DNA of 64,000 nt from WHSP01 sp040905505 (GTDB lineage: Bacteria; Gemmatimonadota; Gemmatimonadetes; Longimicrobiales; Longimicrobiaceae). Made by a program: the position numbers and the translations under genes. Position 1 is the first letter of the stretch, and every line of letters starts with the position of its first letter. The notes beneath the pieces were generated by a model. That model saw only the letters and a list, made by a program, of their open reading frames with translations. It did no database searches and was not told where the DNA came from. The stretch lies in assembly GCA_040905505.1 (NCBI GenBank), contig JBBDRL010000038.1:1-64000 (forward strand). Reading direction: 5' to 3'. This document shows, one piece after another, positions 7,233 to 14,892 of this stretch.

Positions 7233-9494
7233 GTGGACGAGATGAATTCGAGGACGACTCCCCGGGGCGGTTACCCTGCGGGGGCACAACAGGCATATCA
7301 GCCCGCGCCGAACGCGGCGCTCCTGATCGATTTCGACAACGTAACCATGGCGATCCGCAGCGATCTCGGCAAAGAGCTGAAGACGCTGCTCAACTCAGAG
7401 GTGATTCGCGGCAAGGTCGCAGTACAGAGGGCCTACGCCGACTGGCGACGCTATCCGCAGTACATCGTTCCCCTCGCCGAATCCTCCGTCGATCTCATCT
7501 TCGCACCGGCCTACGGGTCATCGAAGAAGAACGCCACCGACCTTCGGATGGCGATCGACGCGATGGAGCTCGTCTTCACACGACCGGAGATCGGCACGTA
7601 CATCCTCATGACCGGGGACTCCGACTTCTCGAGCTGCGTGCTGAAGCTCAAGGAGTACGGGAAGTATGTGATCGGTGTTGGCATGCGCGAGTCGTCCAGC
7701 GACCTGCTGATCCAGAACTGCGACGAGTACTACTCCTATCACTCACTCTCCGGCCTGACGCGTGAGGGCGAGGTCGAAGACTCGAAGGAAGACCCGTGGG
7801 TGCTCGTCAAACGAGCCGTTCAGCAGATGGTGAAGAACGGCGACGTGATGCGTACGGATCGACTCAAGCAGGTGATGCTCGAGCTGGACCCCGCCTTCGA
7901 TGAGAAGAAGATCGGGTACAGCAAGTTCTCCCGGTTCGTATCCGAGGCCGCGAGCAAGGGCGTGCTTCGGCTGAAGAAGACTGAGAACGGCCAGTTCGAG
8001 ATTCTGGACGATTCCGCGCCTGCCAAGTCGCGGGAGGAGGTCGTCGAAAAGATCGTTGCCGATGCGGATGCGACCGGCAATGGTCGCCGGCGGCGCGGCG
8101 GTCGCGGCAGGGACGACAGGGAAGAGAAGCGAACGCGGGAACCCGAACCCCTCCCGGAGAAGCCAAAGGCCGAGGCTCCGCAGGAGGAGCCGAAGGCCGA
8201 AGCGGAGTCCTCCGGACAGGCGAAGCCGACCGCGGAAGCCGGAGCAGCCAAGGGAGACGGTGCGCCAGTCGACAATCTGGAGGCTGCCTACGCCCTGCTC
8301 CAGGAGGCGGTTCGCAAGAGCACGAGCCGGGATAGCAAGGGTGTGCGCGACGGAGACGTCAAGCGCAAGATGCTCGAGATCTCCCGTGCGTTCGACGAAG
8401 CGAAGCTCGGCTTCAGTAAGTTCACCCGTTTCCTGCGCCAGGCGCACGACGCGGAGGTGATCGATCTGAGCCGGGCAGGCGCTGGCAATTACGAGGTCTC
8501 GCTACCATCGGACGGCCGTACGCTCCCACCGCCGCAGGTGGGCGGGGGGGGGCAGGAGGCCGCGAAGCAGGAGGTAGCGAAGCAGGAATCGTCGGCCCAG
8601 GAGGCGCCGGCGCGGAAGGAGGAAGCGACGCCCGCGACGCAGCCCAGCCCTGGTCGTCTGAGAGGGCGCCGAGGTGGTGCCGCGGCGGCGGGTGGGCCGC
8701 CCCCGATTCTTCCCGGCCAGGTGATCGGCGGGCCGAAGCAGGGTGCTACAGAGGAGAAGGCCGCTACGCCGGAAAGGGCGCCCGCTGCCGAGCCCGCAGA
8801 GCAGGGGACGGCCGAGAAGGAAGCCGGCAAGCGGACGTCACGTCGAGGTCGCGGAGGTCGAGCGAAGAAGGCCGAACCCGCCAAGACCGAAGCGGAAGCC
8901 AAGGCGTCGGCGGAGGCTGAAGCGGCCAAGGAAGCGAAGCCGAGCGTTTCGCGGTCCCGTCGCGGCCGGCGAACCACGGGTACGAAGGACGACGGTGGTC
9001 CGCCGGAGATCCTGGCGGGACAGGTAGCGACCGCGCCTGCGGCGGAGAAGAGCGCGAAGGCAGCGCCGAAGAAGGAATCGAAGGCGCGGAAGCCACGCAG
9101 CAGGAAGACGACGGAGACCAAGGCGCCGAAGGCCACGGGGTTCGTGGCGAAGGACCTGGGGCTTCCGACGACGGTCGCGCCGATCCGGGAGTACCTGTCG
9201 AAGTACCGCGGCGTGGGCGAGAAGACGGCGGAAACTCTGGTCGAGAAGTTTGGCCCCTCCGTGTTCGAGTCGCTCCATGAGCGGCCTTCCGAGATCCGCG
9301 AGCTGGTCGGCGGGAGTCGAGCGAAATCCCTGCTGGAGCAGTGGTCCGCGGACTATGCGAAGCGCACCGGTAGCGGCGAGCCAACCGACAGCGGGAAGTC
9401 CGATGCGGAAGCAAAGCCCAAGCAGAGCCCGAAGTCGAAGCCGAAGCGGGGCTCCCGCGGACGGGGCGGGAAGAAGGCGCCCACGAGCAGCTGA
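7233..9494 (+). CDS. NYN-domain protein with two OST-HTH/LOTUS domains and a C-terminal helix-hairpin-helix
   Basis: Residues 27-150 form a NYN (PIN-like) nuclease domain with the acidic set D33, D35, D103, D129, D131 (motifs IDFDN, TDLRMAIDA, TGDSDF). Two OST-HTH/LOTUS modules follow at about 188-260 and 348-424; they share the pattern DPAFDEKKIGYSKFSRF / SRAFDEAKLGFSKFTRF. A long low-complexity Lys/Glu/Ala-rich region with RGG-like patches (about 275-345 and 430-640) is followed by a helix-hairpin-helix-like segment at about 650-710 (YRGVGEKTAETLVEKFG) and a basic tail. Family knowledge says NYN domains cut or bind RNA and LOTUS domains bind RNA; the combination suggests an RNA-processing protein, which is inference. 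Start may be GTG 7233 or ATG 7242; neither has a clear ribosome site. Confidence 0.9.
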   Translation: MDEMNSRTTPRGGYPAGAQQAYQPAPNAALLIDFDNVTMAIRSDLGKELKTLLNSEVIRGKVAVQRAYADWRRYPQYIVPLAESSVDLIFAPAYGSSKKNATDLRMAIDAMELVFTRPEIGTYILMTGDSDFSSCVLKLKEYGKYVIGVGMRESSSDLLIQNCDEYYSYHSLSGLTREGEVEDSKEDPWVLVKRAVQQMVKNGDVMRTDRLKQVMLELDPAFDEKKIGYSKFSRFVSEAASKGVLRLKKTENGQFEILDDSAPAKSREEVVEKIVADADATGNGRRRRGGRGRDDREEKRTREPEPLPEKPKAEAPQEEPKAEAESSGQAKPTAEAGAAKGDGAPVDNLEAAYALLQEAVRKSTSRDSKGVRDGDVKRKMLEISRAFDEAKLGFSKFTRFLRQAHDAEVIDLSRAGAGNYEVSLPSDGRTLPPPQVGGGGQEAAKQEVAKQESSAQEAPARKEEATPATQPSPGRLRGRRGGAAAAGGPPPILPGQVIGGPKQGATEEKAATPERAPAAEPAEQGTAEKEAGKRTSRRGRGGRAKKAEPAKTEAEAKASAEAEAAKEAKPSVSRSRRGRRTTGTKDDGGPPEILAGQVATAPAAEKSAKAAPKKESKARKPRSRKTTETKAPKATGFVAKDLGLPTTVAPIREYLSKYRGVGEKTAETLVEKFGPSVFESLHERPSEIRELVGGSRAKSLLEQWSADYAKRTGSGEPTDSGKSDAEAKPKQSPKSKPKRGSRGRGGKKAPTSS

Positions 9495-9513
9495 GGTGGC
9501 TGGAGTTCCAGAC

Positions 9514-9550
9514 GCGGAGCGTCGCGATCGACCCGATCGCGACGCTCCGC
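9514..9550 (+). terminator. Perfect 17-bp stem-loop after the NYN gene
   Basis: Arms 9514-9530 and 9534-9550 are perfect complements with a 3-nt loop, starting 19 nt after the NYN stop. It ends in tcgttc rather than a T-run. The position suggests a terminator, or an RNA hairpin that separates the NYN gene from mpg. Confidence 0.6.
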
Positions 9551-9564
9551 TCGTTCAGGCAAGT

Positions 9565-10149
9565 TTGGCTCTGCCTGAGGCTTTCTTTGCGCGCCCGGCG
9601 GCGGTCGTCGCACGCGAGCTCCTTGGAGCGGACCTCGTATCGACCGTTGGAGGCAAGCGCGTCGTTGCCCGGATCGTCGAGTCTGAGGCCTACATCGGCC
9701 CGGACGACGACGCGAGTCACGCGAACGCCCGGCTCGGCCGCACGCTGCGGAATGAGGCGATGTTCGGGCCACCGGGCATCGCTTACGTTTACCGGATCTA
9801 CGGGATCCACTGGTGCCTCAACGTCGTCACCGATACGATCGGCCATCCTGCGGCCGTGCTGGTCCGCGCGGCCACTCCGATCGAGGGCAGTGCCGTAGCG
9901 GCCCTTCGCCGCGGCGGCCGGCCCGAGGTCGAGTTGATGCGGGGGCCCGGTAATCTGTGCAGTGCGCTTGGAGTGACCGGCGCACTGAACTTCCATTCCT
10001 TCGATCGCGCGCCGCTTCAGCTCGTAGCCGGCCGGGCGGTCCCCGAGTCCGGCGTGGAGCGAGGGCCCAGGATCGGTATCACGCGCGCCGCGGACCAGCC
10101 GTTCAGGTTCTGGGTTCGCGGTGAGCCGTCGGTGTCCAGGCCGCGGTGA
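9565..10149 (+). CDS. mpg: 3-methyladenine DNA glycosylase (Mpg/AAG family)
   Basis: Base-excision repair glycosylase that removes alkylated purines such as 3-methyladenine and hypoxanthine. Family signatures are visible: ARELLGADLV at the N-terminus, the catalytic-Glu region RIVESEAYIGPDD, VYRIYGIHWCLNVV, and LMRGPGNLCSALG. From TTG 9565 the protein is 194 residues, the normal length. An in-frame GTG at 9496 would place the 17-bp hairpin inside the coding region and add residues unlike the family, so 9565 is preferred, though its ribosome site is weak. Confidence 0.88.
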   Translation: MALPEAFFARPAAVVARELLGADLVSTVGGKRVVARIVESEAYIGPDDDASHANARLGRTLRNEAMFGPPGIAYVYRIYGIHWCLNVVTDTIGHPAAVLVRAATPIEGSAVAALRRGGRPEVELMRGPGNLCSALGVTGALNFHSFDRAPLQLVAGRAVPESGVERGPRIGITRAADQPFRFWVRGEPSVSRPR

Positions 10150-10201
10150 ATCCCGCGTCTCGTAGCACTTCCGTGGCAATACCCGAGAGGATCGGTGGAG
10201 A

Positions 10202-11035
10202 ATGAACCTGGATCCCGATGACCTGATGGACTTCGCCGTCCGAACGGCGACGGCGGCCGGCGAGATCACCCTCGGCCACTTCGGTCGGGCGACGGTGGAG
10301 TTCAAGGGCGACGGCAGCGAAGTGACGGAGGCTGACCGAGCGTCCGAGGCGTTCATCCGATCGGCGATCGCCGAACGGTTCCCGGCTCACGGCGTCTTCG
10401 GTGAGGAGGGCGCCAACATCACGACGGAGAGCGCGTTTCGGTGGATCGTGGATCCCATCGACGGCACACGGTCCTTCGCATCCGGTGTTCCACTGTATGG
10501 GGTCCTTCTAGCGCTGGAAGTCGAGGGCGCCCCGTGGCTCGGTTGCGCACACTTTCCCGCCCTCGGCGACACGGTAGTCGCGGCAAGAGGTGCCGGGTGT
10601 TGGCGTGGGGACCGTCCCGCGAGAGTCTCGGCATGCGACGACCCCGGCGATGCGCGCCTCGTCACCTCCGGTCTTGAATACTGGCGTGATTGGGCGACTC
10701 CGGCGGGGCGCTCGGGCTTCGAGTCGCTGGTCACCAGCAGCAGGTTCGCCCGTACCTGGGGCGATTGCTTCGGCTACGTGCTGGTCGCGACCGGACGCGC
10801 GGAGATCCTCGCTGATCCTGCCTGCGGCGCCCATTGGGATTACGCGCCGATGGTCCCGATCATCGAGGAAGCCGGCGGACGCTTCACAACCCTCGGTGGC
10901 GATCCGGTCGGCGCCTGGACTTCCGCGCTGGCGACCAACCCATCGCTGCACGCTTCGGTCACCGCGCTATGGAATCGGATCGGTGACGAGGCGGCGATCC
11001 AGAACGCCGCGGTGAGGGCGCGTCGCGAACCCTGA
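10202..11035 (+). CDS. hisN: Inositol-monophosphatase-family phosphatase, probably histidinol-phosphatase
   Basis: Mg2+-dependent phosphatase of the IMPase fold. The metal-binding motifs are intact: GEEG (first Glu pair), WIVDPIDGTRSF, and AHWDYAP near the C-terminus. Length is 277 residues, as expected. The sequence around the active site (DGSEVTEADRASE, GVPLYGVLLALE) resembles HisN-type histidinol-phosphate phosphatases more than inositol phosphatases, so a role in histidine synthesis is likely but not certain. A GGAG sits immediately before the ATG and GAGAGG a little further upstream. Confidence 0.82.
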   Translation: MNLDPDDLMDFAVRTATAAGEITLGHFGRATVEFKGDGSEVTEADRASEAFIRSAIAERFPAHGVFGEEGANITTESAFRWIVDPIDGTRSFASGVPLYGVLLALEVEGAPWLGCAHFPALGDTVVAARGAGCWRGDRPARVSACDDPGDARLVTSGLEYWRDWATPAGRSGFESLVTSSRFARTWGDCFGYVLVATGRAEILADPACGAHWDYAPMVPIIEEAGGRFTTLGGDPVGAWTSALATNPSLHASVTALWNRIGDEAAIQNAAVRARREP

Positions 11036-11174
11036 CGGCGCCGTCCATCTCGTTACCGCGCCCCCGTCCCCGCCGACTCCGCCGCGGCTGCCCTCATCTG
11101 CATCCGGCATTTTCGGAACGACGCTTGCGACCTCCGCCGCCTCGTGGAGGAGCGGTTACTCGGACGCGGAGGGG

Positions 11175-11393
11175 ATGATGTCGGAAGTCTTCAAATCGAT
11201 CGAGTTGGTCGGCGTTTCGACGGATAGTTTCGATGAAGCTGTCCGCCTGGCGGTGCGTCGCGCGGCCGAGACGGTTCGCGGGTTGCGATGGCTGGAGGTA
11301 CAGGACCAGCGCGCCTACATCAAGGGCGGTGACGTGCAGGAATTTCAGGTGAAGGTGCGGATCTGGTTCGAGCTCGACGAGGGAAGCACCTGA
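11175..11393 (+). CDS. Dodecin family flavin-binding protein
   Basis: 72 residues, the size of dodecins, which form hollow dodecamers that store FMN or riboflavin and limit their photoreactivity. The family pattern is clear: a first strand VFKSIELVGVS, a helix DEAVRLAVRRAAETVRGLRW with the flavin-stacking Trp, then EVQDQRAYIKGG and a last strand QVKVRIWFEL. GGAGGGG is directly upstream; ATG 11175 or the next codon ATG 11178 could start it. Monocistronic by appearance, and convergent with moeA, whose stop abuts its own. Confidence 0.9.
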   Translation: MMSEVFKSIELVGVSTDSFDEAVRLAVRRAAETVRGLRWLEVQDQRAYIKGGDVQEFQVKVRIWFELDEGST

Positions 11394-12689
11394 TCACGCG
11401 AGCGGTGATTCGCTGACCAGGACCGACGACGCGTCCAGGGGGATCACAGACAGCCTCGCGCCCGAATCCGCGCCTCCGCTGCCCGCGGGTACGGCCATGA
11501 GCCCATCGGCGGCTGCCAGAGACGTCAGGATTCCCGAACCTTGTGCTCCCGTCGAGTGGGCGAGCCAGCCTCCCTCGCCGTCGGCCTCGAGGCGAACGCG
11601 GATGAAATGCGTGAGCCCTTTCTGAGTGCGGACGTCCTCGAGGAGTCGAGCCTTCACGGGCGCGCGAAAGATCCGCCCGCGGCCGCTCATCCGCAGAAGC
11701 GCGGGCCGAGCGAAGATTTCGTAGGTGACCATGGAGGACACCGGGTTTCCGGGAAGGCCGAACCAGGGGATCCCACCGAGGCGACCGACCTTGCCGAAAG
11801 CGAAAGGTGAGCCCGGACGGATCTTCACCCGCCAGAAGTTCACGTCAGTATCGAACTCCTCCAGGATCCTCTTCACGTGGTCGTGCTCACCCACGCTGAT
11901 TCCCGCGCTGGTGATCAGCGCATCACATCCCTCAGCTCGTTCGAGCGCGCTACGCAGGCTGTCCGGGTCGTCCCGGGCAATCCCCAGATACCGCATCTCG
12001 CAGCCGGTCTCTGCCAGCTGGGCAGCGAGGGTGTAGCTGTTCGATGAGACGATCTTCCGCCCCGCGCGGACCTCCTCGAACTGGTCCACCTCCACGAGCT
12101 CGTCGCCGGAAGTCAGGACGGCGACGAGCGGGCGCCGAGTGACCGGGACCTCGGCGAACCCGAGTGAGGCGGCGACCCCGATGGCGGCTGGAGTCAGGAC
12201 AGCCCCTGCGCTCAGAGCCACGCTCCCCTTCTGCAGGTCCTCACCCCTTCGCCTCAGATTGCGGCCAGCATCCTGCCCATCGAGAATCCGTACACGCGCC
12301 CCGGGCCTGCCGAGGTCATGGCCACCGTCGGTATGCTCGAGGCGGACCACGCTGTCCGCACCCTCGGGAACTGGGGCGCCGGTCATTATCCGCGCTGCCT
12401 GCCCACTCTTCAGCGGAGCACGTGGAAACCCGCCTGCGGCGATGTCGTCGACGATCGGCAGCTCCGCCGGATCACCTTGCGATACTGCGGCAATGTCGGC
12501 CGCCCGTAGCGCGAAGCCATCCATTGCGCTGTTCGTCCATGGCGGCACGTCGATCGACGCGATCAGGTCGGCTGCGAGCACTCGCCCACGCACAGCGCCG
12601 AGCGGGACCGTCTCGGCACTGAGCGGCACCACGGCGGCCACGACCCGGGTCAGGGCCTCACCCGCCTCGAGCCAATCAGCCTGCGTCAT
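11394..12689 (-). CDS. moeA: Molybdopterin molybdenumtransferase MoeA
   Basis: Inserts molybdate into adenylylated molybdopterin to finish molybdenum cofactor. Landmarks: PPWTNSAMDGFALR near the N-terminus, GAPVPEGADSVVRLE, the nucleotide-binding-like VLTSGDELVE, SAGISVGEHD, and WFGLPGNPVSS. The ATG at 12689 gives 431 residues and an N-terminus typical of the family; two earlier in-frame ATGs lie deep inside mobA. The start overlaps the mobA stop by 14 bp, so mobA and moeA are co-transcribed and serve one pathway. Confidence 0.95.
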   Translation of the reverse strand: MTQADWLEAGEALTRVVAAVVPLSAETVPLGAVRGRVLAADLIASIDVPPWTNSAMDGFALRAADIAAVSQGDPAELPIVDDIAAGGFPRAPLKSGQAARIMTGAPVPEGADSVVRLEHTDGGHDLGRPGARVRILDGQDAGRNLRRRGEDLQKGSVALSAGAVLTPAAIGVAASLGFAEVPVTRRPLVAVLTSGDELVEVDQFEEVRAGRKIVSSNSYTLAAQLAETGCEMRYLGIARDDPDSLRSALERAEGCDALITSAGISVGEHDHVKRILEEFDTDVNFWRVKIRPGSPFAFGKVGRLGGIPWFGLPGNPVSSMVTYEIFARPALLRMSGRGRIFRAPVKARLLEDVRTQKGLTHFIRVRLEADGEGGWLAHSTGAQGSGILTSLAAADGLMAVPAGSGGADSGARLSVIPLDASSVLVSESPLA

Positions 12690-13329
12690 CGACGAGCTCG
12701 GCTTGCTTCTGCGCGATGGCGAGGTCATCAAGCGTGTTGACGTTCGAGAAGACGAGGGCAGGACTGGTGAACTCCCGCACCTCCGCGGTGGAGATGTACC
12801 CGATGGTGCCGAGTTGTTCGACCAGTTGCCAGAAGGCCAGGTGGCCGGTGCTCAGGCAGGCCGCGACAACGGGCAGCACCGCGACGGAATACCAGCCGAA
12901 CTGCGGCTCATAGCCCAGCGGCCCATCGCTCCGCGGCAGGACAGCCTCCATGCCGACCGACGCCAGGGCCAGCCGCCGGAGAAGCTCGGGGTGTACGAAT
13001 GGCGCGTCGCAAGGGGTGCAGCAGACACCGGCCACACCCTTTTCGGATGCCCAGATGAGGGCCGCGTGAAGTCCCGCGAGTGGGCCGCTGTGCGGGTGCA
13101 AATCGCAAATCACCGACGCGCCGAGCGCCGCATAGACGCTTGGCTCGTTGGTGACGATGACCGATTCCGGCAGTGCAACACGATGGCATCGAAGTACGCG
13201 CTCGATGAGCGGCAGGCCGCCCACGCGTGCGAAGGCCTTCGGGCTGCCGAACCGGACACTGCGACCCCCGGCAAGGATAGCTCCGTACGTGAGTGCGCCC
13301 GGCGTACCATCGGTGAGGATCCCGTGCAT
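12676..13329 (-). CDS. mobA: Molybdenum cofactor guanylyltransferase-like protein
   Basis: Nucleotidyltransferase that adds GMP to molybdopterin (or a close relative adding CMP). The family fingerprint is AILAGGRSVRFGSPKAF close to the N-terminus (LAGGxSxRxGxxK), followed by DLHPHSGPLAGLHAAL and the metal-binding CTPCDAPF. ATG 13329 gives 217 residues; an upstream TTG at 13365 is also in frame. It overlaps and precedes moeA, which supports the cofactor assignment. MobA and MocA cannot be told apart with confidence here. Confidence 0.85.
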   Translation of the reverse strand: MHGILTDGTPGALTYGAILAGGRSVRFGSPKAFARVGGLPLIERVLRCHRVALPESVIVTNEPSVYAALGASVICDLHPHSGPLAGLHAALIWASEKGVAGVCCTPCDAPFVHPELLRRLALASVGMEAVLPRSDGPLGYEPQFGWYSVAVLPVVAACLSTGHLAFWQLVEQLGTIGYISTAEVREFTSPALVFSNVNTLDDLAIAQKQAELVDDAG

Positions 13330-13473
13330 GGCCCCGAACGTATTCGTCCCGGACGAACCGAACAAGACGGCCCCAGTGTGATGTACGACCGAGCGGCAAG
13401 ATTCCGGGGGCGCGGGGGCGGGTGGCGTCCAGGAGAGTCAGCCGATCCGGCGAATGGAGAAGATTCGGACGAT

Positions 13474-13518
13474 CACCCCGGCCGAGGCTGGGCTGACGAG
13501 CCGATCATGGCCGGGGTG
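13474..13518 (-). terminator. Hairpin after the BON gene
   Basis: caccccggcc (13474-13483) pairs with ggccggggtg (13509-13518) around a 25-nt loop that can itself pair through ggct/agcc. It starts 28 bp downstream of the BON gene stop on the minus strand and ahead of mobA. No strong T-run follows, so termination is a suggestion. Confidence 0.4.
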
Positions 13519-13546
13519 GAGTATCGAGGTCTGCAGGTCACCTGAT

Positions 13547-14038
13547 TCAGTGCTCCTCCCGAGACCCGTAGCCGTCTGAGCCCGGGCGGTCCGGCGGGCT
13601 GTACGCCGCACCGTCGCGAATAGCGCGGCCCGGGTCGTGGGTCCCGAAGGTCTCGGAGTCCAGGTCTTCCACGAGGTGATCTGCGGTATCTGACTGCTGG
13701 GCGTTCGTGTCGCCGACCTGAGCGTCCGTTTCGTTGCGGGTCGCGACGGCATCATCGGCAGCTTCGGGGACGTCACCGCGACGAAGTTCGTCTACGACGA
13801 GGTCGTTCTGGAAGTCGTCGAGCCCGAGAACATCGTCGAGGACCGCCGTAGCGACCTGGACCTCGCCGTCGGTCCCGACCCTGCCGGACAGTGTGACGGT
13901 TCCGTTCTGCACCCGCACGTCTATGTCGTCGGCGTCGAGGTTCGGGTACTCTCTGAGCTGCTCGAGGACCACGCTGCGAATCTCGTCGTCCGTCATGTTC
14001 TGGAAGTCGTACAGATCGCCGCCGAATTCCCTAGCCAT
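13547..14038 (-). CDS. BON-domain protein
   Basis: 163 residues. Residues about 17-85 form one BON domain: DDEIRSVVLEQLREYPNLDADDIDVRVQNG is not quoted in full, but the core is the strand pair DIDVRVQNGTVTLSGRV followed by a helix and DLVVDEL. BON domains usually bind phospholipid or other hydrophobic ligands in the envelope. The remaining ~75 residues are acidic, Asp/Gln/Gly-rich and probably disordered. There is no signal peptide, which is unusual for an envelope BON protein and suggests a cytoplasmic role. It lies 14 bp after the outer-membrane protein gene, so the two may be co-transcribed. Confidence 0.8.
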   Translation of the reverse strand: MAREFGGDLYDFQNMTDDEIRSVVLEQLREYPNLDADDIDVRVQNGTVTLSGRVGTDGEVQVATAVLDDVLGLDDFQNDLVVDELRRGDVPEAADDAVATRNETDAQVGDTNAQQSDTADHLVEDLDSETFGTHDPGRAIRDGAAYSPPDRPGSDGYGSREEH

Positions 14039-14052
14039 CCAGCCCTCACACG

Positions 14053-14733
14053 TCAGAAGTGAATTGCGCCTCCGAGCGTCAAGGAGAAATTGTGCGTCCA
14101 GTCACCCTGGCGCGACCCGGTCTCGGAGAGGCCCAGCGGCGTAGTCAGCCGCCAGAGGTAGTCACGAAACTCGGTGTGCAGGGAGACACGCTCGGACAGG
14201 AAGAAATCGCTTCCCAGGCCGATGCCACCTGCAAGGCCGGGGCCGAACGAAAAGTGCTGTTCGGCCGGGATCGCCTCCTCTCGCTCGTCGGAACCAGTGA
14301 GAAGGTTGGTGGCGAATCCGGCGGTCGCGGTGGCGAAGGGAGCGATTCTGCGCCAGGCGCGCGGGCCCGTGAACTGAAAGCGCATGCCGGCCTCCCCGAG
14401 CATCAGGAACATGTCGGTGCTGCCGAGCGATACCAGAGGTGCGTCGGTCTCCGTCCCGCGCGCATAGAGCGTTCGGTCGGTGGCGGAAACGCCTAGAGCT
14501 ACGGTCCCGGAAAGCGGGCCGGTGAAATGGAGGGAGTACTTCGCTCCGATGAGGGGGGCAGGGTTCGGGCCCAGGTCGAGTTCGCCGGGATCGGTCTGGA
14601 GATGACCGAAGTAGGTGCCGATTGCGTGCTTCGTCTCGATGAATCGGAACGGCGAAGGAATCGTCTGCGCGCTGAGTGAGAGCGGGAGCAGGGCGGCCGC
14701 AAGTCCCACCGCCGCGGGCCGGAGATATCTCAT
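14053..14733 (-). CDS. Outer-membrane beta-barrel protein
   Basis: 226 residues from ATG 14733. The first ~23 residues are a classic signal peptide (MRYLRPAAVGLAAALLPLSLSAQ). The rest alternates polar and hydrophobic residues in short strands, and the last residue is Phe (GGAIHF), the BAM recognition signal for outer-membrane barrels. Gly-rich turns such as GLAGGIGLGSD and an aromatic girdle fit an 8-10-stranded barrel. In-frame codons upstream would add 41 residues before the signal peptide and are rejected. Ligand and role are unknown. Confidence 0.82.
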   Translation of the reverse strand: MRYLRPAAVGLAAALLPLSLSAQTIPSPFRFIETKHAIGTYFGHLQTDPGELDLGPNPAPLIGAKYSLHFTGPLSGTVALGVSATDRTLYARGTETDAPLVSLGSTDMFLMLGEAGMRFQFTGPRAWRRIAPFATATAGFATNLLTGSDEREEAIPAEQHFSFGPGLAGGIGLGSDFFLSERVSLHTEFRDYLWRLTTPLGLSETGSRQGDWTHNFSLTLGGAIHF

Positions 14734-14892
14734 TCGTCTGATTGCATGATGGGTGAGAGCGGCCCCGGAAGTCGACCAGGCACTGGTCTTCGCTTCCCGG
14801 GCGCCGCGAAGCGACGGAAGGTACCCGACGACTCGCGGCGGACGCAACTTCGGCACTGTGTACTGCAGCGTTGCAGGGCTTGTTCCGGCCGC

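Noticed and set aside
8764..10356. Long minus-strand open frame of 530 codons over the NYN and mpg genes
   Set aside because: Arg/Ser/Pro-rich with no family sequence; it is the antisense shadow of well-supported plus-strand genes in GC-rich DNA.
12139..13545. Plus-strand open frame of 468 codons over moeA and mobA
   Set aside because: The two minus-strand genes carry complete family motifs; this frame does not.
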